5,599 bases of DNA from Bacteroidia bacterium (GCA_025450095.1 JANWID010000113.1:1-5599), one strand, 5' to 3'; counted from the stretch's first letter, positions 1 to 5,565 are shown. The notes: generated from the letters alone by a model not told the origin. A program made the numbers and translations.

Positions 1-42
1 AAATGGACTCACCCGTTATTAACAAAAGAGACAGTTATTGAC

Positions 43-130
43 AAAAAAGAAAAAAGTAGCAAAAAAGAAAAAAGTCAACATCAATTAAACTAAATATAAA
101 AAAGTCAACCTATTTCAGGCTAAGTCAACC
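43..130. repeat. A/G-rich low-complexity tract with short direct repeats
   Basis: Two exact 15-bp copies of AAAAAAGAAAAAAGT lie at 43-57 and 61-75, and the AAAAAAGT end recurs at 98-105. A second short motif, AAGTCAAC, occurs at 72-79, 102-109 and 122-129; the last two copies continue as AAGTCAACCT. The third copy leads directly into the heptad array at 131. The tract is non-coding and looks built by slippage or local duplication. No TAnnTTTG promoter match is visible in it, so the promoter of the downstream operon is either diverged or lies left of the window. Confidence 0.7.
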
Positions 131-207
131 TGCCGACTGCCGACTGCCGACTGCTAACTGTCGACTGCCAACTGCCAACTGCTGACTACCTGCTGCCAAC
201 TGCGAAC
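131..207. repeat. Degenerate 7-bp tandem repeat, eleven units, consensus TGCCRAC
   Basis: Eleven heptads follow one another in perfect register: TGCCGAC three times, then TGCTAAC, TGTCGAC, TGCCAAC twice, TGCTGAC, one divergent unit TACCTGC, TGCCAAC and TGCGAAC. Even the divergent unit keeps the 7-bp spacing. The array ends 23 bp before the ATG of the ATPase gene, so it lies in the 5' leader or promoter region of the operon. I recall similar CTGCCRA heptad runs between genes in other Bacteroidetes, but their role is not known to me. The sequence is not a CRISPR: there are no spacers. Confidence 0.9.
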
Positions 208-230
208 AAAATATTACAGTAATTTAAAAA

Positions 231-1535
231 ATGAACGAAAGCACAATTGAAAGTTTACGGGAGGCATTGAAGCACTCCCCGGAAAACGTACCATTACGTA
301 TGTTGCTGGCCGATACCCTGCTGAAGCTTAACCGGCTCGATGATGCGGAAGCGGAATTTACAACTATTCTGAGAAGTACAAATGATGCGAAGGCTAAGAC
401 CGGGCTCGCAAAAGTATTTTTCAATAAAGGAAAATACTCTGCTTGTAATGTGATTCTGGAAGAAGTCATTGAAAATGGTAGCGAGGAAATTGAAACATTG
501 ATTTTGTACTCAAAGTGTCTTTTAAAAGAACAATCCATCAGTAAAGCAATTGAGATGTATCAGAAGGTGCTGGCTATAAAGCCCGGATTTTATGATGAAG
601 ATCTCGACAGTCAGCTACGTTTGCGCGGAAGAGAAATTAATGAGCCGGTTGAAGAAATTGACACCCGGTTTCTTCAAAAACCTACAGTTAACTTTTCGGA
701 TGTCGGGGGAATGGAATCGGTGAAGAAAGAGATCGAGCTTAAAATAATTAGACCATTGTTGCACCCGGAGTTGTACAAAGCTTATGGAAAAAAAACCGGT
801 GGTGGAATTTTGCTGTATGGTCCTCCGGGATGTGGAAAAACTTTTATCGCGAAAGCAACAGCTGGGCAGGTAAAGGCGAGATTTATAAATGTAAGCCTGA
901 ACGACATCCTCGATATGTGGATCGGGAACAGTGAGAAAAACCTGCATGAGATTTTTGAGCTGGCAAGAAATAACACACCCTGTGTTTTATTTATTGATGA
1001 AATTGACGCCTTGGGTGCCAGCCGGAGTGATATGAAACAATCGGGAGGTCGTCATCTCATCAACCAGTTCCTGCAGGAGCTGGATGGAATCGACAACAAC
1101 AACGACGGTGTTCTGATACTTGGCGCGACGAATGCTCCCTGGAACCTGGATCCTGCTTTCCGGAGACCAGGTCGTTTCGACAGAATCATATTCGTACCAC
1201 CACCTGATGAAGTAACCAGGGAATCTATACTCCGATTGAAGCTTAAGAACAAACCAATCGGTTCAGTTGATTACAGCCAGATCTCCAGGAAGACGGAAAA
1301 TTATTCAGGTGCTGACATGGATGCTCTGATTGATATTGCTATTGAATTAAAGCTGGAGTCTTCCTTTACGGATGGCATTCCCAAACCGATTGATACGAAG
1401 GATTTAATGGATGCCACAAAAAAACATAAACCCAGTACACAGGAATGGTTTATGACCGCAAAGAATTTCGCGATGTTTGCAAATGATTCAGGATTGTACG
1501 ATGACATATTGACTTACCTCAAGCTGAAAAAGTAG
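231..1535 (+). CDS. TPR-containing AAA+ ATPase, single Cdc48/Vps4-type module
   Basis: This 434-residue soluble protein is predicted to use ATP hydrolysis to unfold or remodel proteins or complexes. Residues about 4-118 look like three degenerate TPR helical hairpins, a likely substrate or partner-binding region. The AAA module follows at about 155-400: Walker A GPPGCGKT (197-204), a D2-type pore-loop segment MWIGNSEKN (229-237), Walker B VLFIDEID (252-259, acidic pair D256/E257), sensor-1 N301 in GATN, and the arginine-finger segment RRPGRFDR with R312 and R315. A sensor-2-like SGAD lies at 359-362. The C-terminus (about 396-430) resembles the tail helices after classical AAA modules. There is no HEXXH zinc protease motif and no membrane segment, so it is not FtsH. 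All catalytic residues are present. An in-frame TAA at 225-227 fixes the start at 231, behind an A-rich leader. The next gene starts one base after the stop. The substrate is unknown. Confidence 0.93.
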   Translation: MNESTIESLREALKHSPENVPLRMLLADTLLKLNRLDDAEAEFTTILRSTNDAKAKTGLAKVFFNKGKYSACNVILEEVIENGSEEIETLILYSKCLLKEQSISKAIEMYQKVLAIKPGFYDEDLDSQLRLRGREINEPVEEIDTRFLQKPTVNFSDVGGMESVKKEIELKIIRPLLHPELYKAYGKKTGGGILLYGPPGCGKTFIAKATAGQVKARFINVSLNDILDMWIGNSEKNLHEIFELARNNTPCVLFIDEIDALGASRSDMKQSGGRHLINQFLQELDGIDNNNDGVLILGATNAPWNLDPAFRRPGRFDRIIFVPPPDEVTRESILRLKLKNKPIGSVDYSQISRKTENYSGADMDALIDIAIELKLESSFTDGIPKPIDTKDLMDATKKHKPSTQEWFMTAKNFAMFANDSGLYDDILTYLKLKK

Positions 1536-1536
1536 C

Positions 1537-2793
1537 ATGAACAACAATGATAACCTGGCCAGGCTGGAAATTCTGATCACTCAAAGAAGATATGCAGAGA
1601 CAGAGCTCCTGCTGAAAGATTTGTTAACGCAGGAGTCAGATAATATTTATTACCTGTCTATGTTCGCGGAAGTAAATCTGCAGCAGGACAAACCGGAAAT
1701 TGCCAGGGAAGTCATTGATAACGCGATCGGTCTTTCACCGGATTCGGCACATCTTTTCTATATTAAATCGCGTATTGAATTGGCGGAGGATAAATATGAT
1801 GAAGCAGAAAAATGCATCATACAGTCTATCGCACTGGATCCGTACGATGCGGATTATTTTGCACTGCTCGCAAATATAAAATTAACGCGCAAACAATTCC
1901 AGGAAGCATTGAAATATGCAGATAAAGCGCTGGAAATTGATCCGACAAATTTAGTGGGATTAAATACCAGGAGTTCTGCATTGGTGAAGATGGATAAAAA
2001 GGAAGCAGCTTTCGAAACCATAGAAGGTGCTTTGCGCGAAGATCCAACCAATCCATATACGCACACTAATTATGGTTGGGGATTACTTGAAAAAGGCAAT
2101 CACAAAAAGGCGCTGGAGCATTTCAGGGAAGCGCTCAAAAACGACCCGAATTTTGAACCCGCTCAGTCAGGGATGATGGAAGCACTGAAAGCCTCCAACG
2201 TTTTTTATCGCTGGTTTTTGAAGTATTCTTTCTTTATGAGTAACCTGACCAGAAGGTACCAGTGGGGTGTGCTGCTCGGATATTATTTTGGTGTCAGGCT
2301 TCTGCGTGTTATTGCTAACTCCAGCGAAACGTTACAGCCTTTCCTCATTCCATTAATCATAGTTCTTTCCCTTGTTGCATTTTCCACCTGGGTCATCACA
2401 CCCATCAGCAACATGTTTCTGCGGTTCAACAAATATGGAGAACACCTGTTATCTTCAAATGAAAAAATGAGCTCTAATTTTGTTGCGGGGAGCTTTGCAT
2501 TGTGCCTCGCAGGACTGGTTCTTTACTTTGTATTCGATGACTCACTGATGCTGATGATTGCTGCATTTGGTTTTGCGATGATGGTGCCCTTTGGCTCTAT
2601 GTTTAATCCTGCAAAATATCCGAATGCGTTGTTGATTTATACCATGGTGATGGCATTTGCAGGACTTAGCGCTATTGCATTTGCTTTTATAAGCGGTGAC
2701 ATATTTAATTTAATGACCACTATTTTTATTATCGGCTTTATAGCTTTCCAATGGATTGCAAATTATGTGGCGATAGAGCGGGATAACAAATAA
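1537..2793 (+). CDS. TPR protein with multi-pass membrane C-terminal domain
   Basis: This 418-residue protein has two halves. Residues about 3-215 form roughly six TPR units; the clearest are 70-103, 104-137, 138-171 and 172-205, with typical W/Y/G/A positions and units ending in D-P or S-P. The second half is strongly hydrophobic, with likely membrane spans near 266-289, 314-333, 335-352, 364-385 and 390-411, and possibly one at 242-260. A conserved-looking linker (about 221-243, YRWFLKY...MSNLTRRYQW) joins them; I recall comparable linkers in uncharacterised bacterial TPR membrane proteins. With the TPR part presumably in the cytoplasm, it could be a membrane anchor or adaptor for the AAA ATPase, which also carries TPRs. 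The single-base gap to the upstream stop implies translational coupling. No enzymatic motif is visible. The function is inferred only from architecture and gene order. Confidence 0.9.
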   Translation: MNNNDNLARLEILITQRRYAETELLLKDLLTQESDNIYYLSMFAEVNLQQDKPEIAREVIDNAIGLSPDSAHLFYIKSRIELAEDKYDEAEKCIIQSIALDPYDADYFALLANIKLTRKQFQEALKYADKALEIDPTNLVGLNTRSSALVKMDKKEAAFETIEGALREDPTNPYTHTNYGWGLLEKGNHKKALEHFREALKNDPNFEPAQSGMMEALKASNVFYRWFLKYSFFMSNLTRRYQWGVLLGYYFGVRLLRVIANSSETLQPFLIPLIIVLSLVAFSTWVITPISNMFLRFNKYGEHLLSSNEKMSSNFVAGSFALCLAGLVLYFVFDDSLMLMIAAFGFAMMVPFGSMFNPAKYPNALLIYTMVMAFAGLSAIAFAFISGDIFNLMTTIFIIGFIAFQWIANYVAIERDNK

Positions 2794-2815
2794 GAACTGC
2801 CTTTCCGGGAAACAG

Positions 2816-3454
2816 ATGAGAAGAAAAACAATTACCAGGATTTGCCTTTTGGGTCTGGCACTCTTCTTATTAGTAACATACCTTGCAAACCGGAAAATTG
2901 AAAAGGAATCGGAGCAATATATTTACTCAGATATTAATAAAGTAAAATTTGAAAAAACCGGGTTACTATTGGGAACCGGTAAGCTCCTGAGAAACGGAAG
3001 CAGGAATGAATATTTTTTCAACCGGATTGAAGCAGCCCGGCAACTTTATGAAAATAAGAAAATAAAATATATAATCATAAGCGGCGACAACAGCAGGGTA
3101 GGTTATGATGAACCCTCCGACATGAAAAACGAATTGGTTGCACTGGGAATACCTGACAGCGTAATTTTTCTCGATTATGCAGGCTTCCGCACATTTGATT
3201 CCGTAATCCGTGCTAAAGAAATATTTGGACAGGAAAGCTTTATAGTTATCTCGCAGGAATTTCATAATGAACGCGCTGTTTTTATTGCCCGCCAGAATGC
3301 AATCAGGGCTTACGGGTATAATGCGAAAGCTGTGAATGCATACAGTGGATTTAAAACAAACCTGCGGGAATTTCTTGCACGCGATAAAGTGTTTGTTGAT
3401 AACCTGATTGGGACTACTCCGAAATTTCTTGGGGATAAGATTGTTATTGAGTAA
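2816..3454 (+). CDS. sanA: SanA-like membrane-anchored DUF218/YdcF family protein
   Basis: This 212-residue protein matches the SanA branch of the DUF218 family. In E. coli, SanA affects envelope barrier function and vancomycin exclusion at high temperature; its biochemical activity is not established. Residues 8-24 form one N-terminal membrane segment after a basic MRRK start, which places the rest outside the inner membrane. The family motifs run in order: LLLGTGK (50-56), IISGDN (87-92), YDEPSDM (97-103), LDYAGFRTFDSVIRAKEIF (119-137), VISQEFHNERAVFIAR (144-159), REFLARDKVFVDN (184-196) and TPKFLGD (201-207). The length is near that of E. coli SanA, slightly shorter. It starts 22 bp after the TPR membrane gene on the same strand and is probably co-transcribed. 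The family assignment is firm; the symbol is by similarity only. Confidence 0.88.
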   Translation: MRRKTITRICLLGLALFLLVTYLANRKIEKESEQYIYSDINKVKFEKTGLLLGTGKLLRNGSRNEYFFNRIEAARQLYENKKIKYIIISGDNSRVGYDEPSDMKNELVALGIPDSVIFLDYAGFRTFDSVIRAKEIFGQESFIVISQEFHNERAVFIARQNAIRAYGYNAKAVNAYSGFKTNLREFLARDKVFVDNLIGTTPKFLGDKIVIE

Positions 3455-3476
3455 TTCGTATGCCGTGAATTTTTTT
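3453..3476 (+). terminator. Weak intrinsic terminator candidate after the three-gene set
   Basis: AATTC (3453-3457) and GAATT (3467-3471) can pair around a 9-nt loop, extendable by two G-U pairs, followed by a T run at 3470-3476. The left arm overlaps the stop codon of the SanA-like gene. The stem is short and A/T-rich, so termination would be weak. The position and the T run are the main support. Confidence 0.4.
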
Positions 3477-3628
3477 AATTATTTCCGGGAACATTCATAA
3501 AAGGACATTATTGTTCTGTTGTCTATCATATAATCGTACTGCGAATTTCTTCTGCAGTAGTCATTAATTTAGACTGGTGAAATGAAAGAATTCGTGTTCC
3601 TTTTATTCTAAATTTCATAAAATACTTT

Positions 3629-3806
3629 TTCTACGAATGCATTTTTAAAATAAACCAGGATGCTTCATCACATGAGAATCAATTTCACATATTCGTATTA
3701 ATACGAATAAAAGCATTATCATTCCCATTTATGGATTTCAATCTTTTTGAAAATATGATTTTTGTCATATAGGAAATCCTCATATGTAACAGATATTCTA
3801 CGAATG
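3629..3806. promoter_or_regulatory. Clustered TACGAAT motifs, including a 20-bp palindrome
   Basis: TACGAAT or its complement ATTCGTA occurs at 3632-3638, 3691-3697, 3702-3708 and 3799-3805, with a fifth copy at 3454-3460 beside the preceding stop codon. The two central copies face each other as a perfect 20-bp palindrome (3690-3709, centre ATTAAT). The outer copies share a longer 11-bp word, TTCTACGAATG (3629-3639 and 3796-3806). The cluster lies upstream of the promoter at 3828-3859, where binding sites for a dimeric regulator would be expected. The regulator is unknown. Confidence 0.5.
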
Positions 3807-3827
3807 AAAGTTTATTTTACTTTCCCC

Positions 3828-3859
3828 CTTGTACCTAAGATTTGCTGGAACTACTTTTG
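3828..3859 (+). promoter_or_regulatory. Bacteroidetes-type promoter for the truncated secreted-protein gene
   Basis: A -33 element CTTG (3828-3831) is separated by 20 bp from the -7 element TACTTTTG (3852-3859), a full match to TAnnTTTG. A C-rich stretch follows, with transcription expected to start near 3866, giving a leader of about 40 nt before the ATG at 3907. Since the gene is cut by the IS and orfA begins only 59 bp after its stop, this promoter may also transcribe the transposase. Confidence 0.75.
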
Positions 3860-3906
3860 CGCCCCCACTTAGAAAAGTGTTCTGTTTAAATTAAAATTTT
3901 TTAAAA

Positions 3907-4155
3907 ATGGCAATTAGTAAAGTATTTTACCCGCTACACCAAATATTATTTCATGGTGTAAGCAAATTAAAAGTTTCACTGTTAACTTTTATTTTTATGT
4001 TGACAATGTATAATTCCTTTGCGCAGTTGAGCATTGTTAATTCTGAGGTTCGAATGGTAGAAATTCCGAATAACCAGGTCAATGGAATTTGTGTGATTGC
4101 AATTAGTGATACTACAATTTGTAGTGTGATTGCAATTGAGTTGAGCGTGTATTAG
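3907..4155 (+). pseudogene. 5' fragment of a secreted-protein gene truncated by IS insertion
   Basis: The reading frame gives 82 residues with a signal peptide: a basic N-terminal region to K22, a hydrophobic core about 23-34 (VSLLTFIFMLTM), and a likely cleavage after A39 in NSFAQ. The mature part is only about 43 residues and shows no domain I recognise. It contains a short repeat, VIAIS (63-67) and VIAIE (74-78), from a 14-bp DNA repeat spaced 33 bp apart. The IS begins at 4148, so host coding ends within codon 81; the last tyrosine and the TAG stop come from the IS left inverted repeat. With its own promoter and a 450-bp control region, the intact gene was probably a longer exported protein. 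It could instead have been a natural small secreted protein, but a stop inside the IS terminus argues against that. Confidence 0.8.
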
Positions 4156-4182
4156 CCCCCTAATGTACTGGAGAAATTCGTT
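4148..4182 (+). repeat. IS left terminal inverted repeat (IRL)
   Basis: Aligned with the complement of the right end, this stretch matches at about 26 of 35 positions with one gap. Shared blocks are TGTA (4148-4151), CCCCC (4156-4160), TGGAG (4169-4173) and most of the following AAATTC. It supplies the TAG that ends the truncated host gene at 4153-4155. Confidence 0.82.
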
Positions 4183-4214
4183 AAATCGAATTTATACCAT
4201 TAATTTAGGGAATC

Positions 4215-4526
4215 ATGACCAGAATCAAAAGAACATTTACCCCTGAAGAACGACTCAGTCTTGTTCAGGAGGCTTCCCGAGAGGGATTTACTCAAACCTG
4301 TAGAAAGTATAACATTGGTCCATCATTACTCAACAGATGGAAGAAAAAATACCTGGAGCAGGGTCTCAGCGGATTGAAGTCTGCAAGGGTGCCATCTGAT
4401 CCAAGAGTGAAAGAATTGGAGCTGGAGAATGAGCGGTTGAAAAAGATCATCGCTAAACAGGCTTTAGAACTGGAAGTGAAAGGGGAGCTTTTAAAAAAAA
4501 CTCCTATTCAAATCAAAAGAAAATGA
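4215..4526 (+). CDS. IS3-family transposase OrfA, HTH protein
   Basis: This 103-residue protein is the DNA-binding subunit that recognises the IS ends and, fused to OrfB by frameshifting, forms the active transposase. Residues about 8-52 form the HTH_Tnp_1 domain: RTFTPEERLSLVQEA, then the helix-turn-helix around FTQTCRKYNIGPSLLNRWKKKY with W42 in the recognition region. Residues about 62-94 (VKELELENERLKKII...LEVKGELLKK) form a leucine-zipper-like coiled coil for multimerisation. AGGGA at 4207-4211 is a modest ribosome-binding site for the ATG at 4215. The stop overlaps the orfB start as ATGA. No TAnnTTTG promoter is seen between the IS left end and this start, so expression may depend on external promoters or on an IS circle junction. 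Confidence 0.93.
   Translation: MTRIKRTFTPEERLSLVQEASREGFTQTCRKYNIGPSLLNRWKKKYLEQGLSGLKSARVPSDPRVKELELENERLKKIIAKQALELEVKGELLKKTPIQIKRK
4490..4500 (+). other. Probable -1 programmed frameshift site in the orfA/orfB overlap
   Basis: The run T-TTA-AAA-AAA-A (4490-4500) contains the slippery heptamers T TTA AAA and A AAA AAA in the orfA frame. The orfB frame is open from 4457, after a TAA at 4454-4456, so a -1 slip here continues directly into orfB through the codons before its ATG. The fused OrfAB would be 447 residues. IS3 elements are known to make their transposase this way. The ATGA stop/start overlap at 4523-4526 could also allow separate OrfB translation. Confidence 0.72.
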
Positions 4527-5557
4527 AAGTTGTGGAACAATACAGAGGTCGAAATAAAATTCGCATCCGGGAATTATTGACTTGGTTGAGTTTTTCTTCC
4601 AGTTCGTTTTATTATAAGCCCAAAGAAGGAAAGCCAGGCCGAAAACCTACTACGCAAACTATTTACAAAGGTGAATTGGTCGACAACGCACAAGTTATTC
4701 ACGAGGTAAAGAATATTATAGCTGGTCCTTACAATGCATACGGTTATCAGAATGTAACAGCTGAACTTCGGGAATTGGGCTATTGGATTGATGACAAAAA
4801 AGTGTACCGGCTCATGGATGAACATAAACTTTTATTAGGCAAAGTCATACGCACAAAAGGAAAAAGGCAATGGGTTCAGTTCCGAAAAGTTGAAGCCGAT
4901 CATCCCATGGAATTCCTTTGCCTGGATATAAAATATGTTTGGGTGCATGGAGAAGGCAGGTGGTATTATCAGTTATCTATCATGGATATTTACAGTCGTA
5001 AAATCATCATATGGATTTTGCAATCCAGTGTCAAAAAGAAAGATGTGATAAACCTGTTCCGTCAGTTGCATCTGAAGTATAATTTAAAAGGCGTCATTAT
5101 CCGAAACGATAATGGGTCACAGTTCCTTGCTAATGAAGTGCGGGCTGCTCTGCAGTTAATGGAAGCTAAACAGGAATTTACTCATGTGGCAACACCGGAA
5201 GAAAATGCATATATCGAATCCTTTCACAGCATACAGGAGCGAGAACTGTTCTCCCGGTATGAGTTCCTGAGTTATTACGATGCCAAACAACATATCACCG
5301 CTTATATGCGATGGTATAATTATGAACGAAAACATAAAAACCTGGGAAGAATAACTCCGCAGCAGAAATGGGAACAGGGAATGTGCTTGTCAACTGTTAG
5401 GCAACTAAAAAGTGCAGATGATCCGGACAGGTCAAGGCCGGTTGATGTACCTTTAAAAAACAACACACATCAACCGCCCGGCCTGAGCCTTGACCTGACC
5501 GGAGCAGGTGCCTATCTTTGTCCGACAGTTGACATGCAGAATGGAAATCACTTCTAA
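4523..5557 (+). CDS. IS3-family transposase OrfB, DDE catalytic subunit
   Basis: This 344-residue reading frame is the catalytic half of the transposase, which cuts and joins the IS ends by an RNase H-fold DDE mechanism. Residues about 59-103 match the HTH_21 region (GPYNAYGYQNVTAELRELG). The integrase core spans about 125-285, with D135 (CLDIKYV), D196 (IRNDNGSQ) and E232 (ENAYIESFH); D196 and E232 are separated by 35 residues, the family spacing. WYNYERKHKNLGRITPQQKW (264-283) is the usual C-terminal core motif. The basic residue usually seven after the catalytic E is E239 here, with R240 next. The tail after about 287 is longer than usual and is encoded by a GC-rich inverted repeat (5423-5502), unlike the rest of the gene. 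Translation is probably mostly as OrfAB by -1 frameshift. Confidence 0.93.
   Translation: MKVVEQYRGRNKIRIRELLTWLSFSSSSFYYKPKEGKPGRKPTTQTIYKGELVDNAQVIHEVKNIIAGPYNAYGYQNVTAELRELGYWIDDKKVYRLMDEHKLLLGKVIRTKGKRQWVQFRKVEADHPMEFLCLDIKYVWVHGEGRWYYQLSIMDIYSRKIIIWILQSSVKKKDVINLFRQLHLKYNLKGVIIRNDNGSQFLANEVRAALQLMEAKQEFTHVATPEENAYIESFHSIQERELFSRYEFLSYYDAKQHITAYMRWYNYERKHKNLGRITPQQKWEQGMCLSTVRQLKSADDPDRSRPVDVPLKNNTHQPPGLSLDLTGAGAYLCPTVDMQNGNHF
5423..5502. repeat. Long imperfect GC-rich inverted repeat in the orfB 3' end
   Basis: The left arm (5423-5448) pairs with the right arm (5467-5502) at 25 of 26 left-arm positions. The outer block pairs 5423-5438 with 5487-5502 (one A-A mismatch), and the inner block pairs 5439-5448 with 5467-5476. 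A 10-nt insertion, CCCGGCCTGA (5477-5486), bulges from the right arm. The loop is 18 nt and A-rich (5449-5466). The arms are far more GC-rich than the surrounding IS and encode the unusual C-terminal tail of OrfB. Possible roles are blocking transcription read-through, a stem inhibiting translation, or a small palindromic element that invaded the IS. Confidence 0.85.
5489..5520 (+). promoter_or_regulatory. Outward-facing Bacteroidetes-type promoter near the IS right end
   Basis: CTTG (5489-5492), a 20-bp spacer and TATCTTTG (5513-5520) give a full TAnnTTTG match with the same -33 word and spacing as the promoter at 3828-3859. Transcription would start near 5527 and leave the IS through the right inverted repeat about 70 bp on. 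The -33 element lies inside the right arm of the inverted repeat. It could activate the sequence beyond the IS or, in an excised IS circle, read across the joined ends into orfA. Confidence 0.6.
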
Positions 5558-5565
5558 TGAAAATC

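Larger units (their letters stand above)
3455..3906. other. AT-rich non-coding region with motif cluster and promoter
   Basis: This 452-bp gap contains no credible gene on either strand. It holds a weak terminator at its left end, a cluster of TACGAAT/ATTCGTA heptamers, small A/T-rich inverted repeats (for example ATATGA/TCATAT at 3753-3758 and 3765-3770, and TTTCAA/TTGAAA nearby), and a promoter at its right end. It is unusually long compared with the 1-22 bp gaps upstream, as expected for the control region of a separately regulated gene. Confidence 0.7.

Noticed and set aside
1..42. Possible gene end or promoter at the left edge
   Set aside because: No TAnnTTTG match, no recognisable coding frame and too little sequence to judge.
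131..207. Heptad array as a CRISPR
   Set aside because: Units are 7 bp and contiguous, without spacers, and no cas gene is present.
224..1507. Several minus-strand reading frames of 60-110 codons across the ATPase gene
   Set aside because: They lie opposite a gene with complete AAA motifs, show no recognisable domains and have compositions typical of antisense shadows.
231..1535. FtsH protease
   Set aside because: The AAA module is complete, but there is no HEXXH zinc site and no N-terminal membrane segments; the N-terminus is TPR-like instead.
1826..3265. Minus-strand reading frames opposite the TPR and SanA-like genes
   Set aside because: They overlap well-supported genes with family motifs and show no domain, start signal or neighbour support of their own.
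3582..3611. Mini reading frame MKEFVFLLF in the intergenic region
   Set aside because: Nine residues with no supporting promoter or conserved context; expected by chance in AT-rich DNA.
3753..3770. ATATGA/TCATAT hairpin as a terminator
   Set aside because: It is a 6-bp A/T-rich stem without a following T run, far from either gene end.
4164..4200. IS left end at the TGTACTGG starting at 4164
   Set aside because: Alignment with the right end works best from TGTATTAG at 4148, where the CCCCC and TGGAG blocks both match in order; 4164 would leave the right CCCCC block unpaired.
4574..4825. Minus-strand reading frame of 83 codons inside orfB
   Set aside because: It is antisense to the HTH_21 region of the transposase and shows nothing recognisable.
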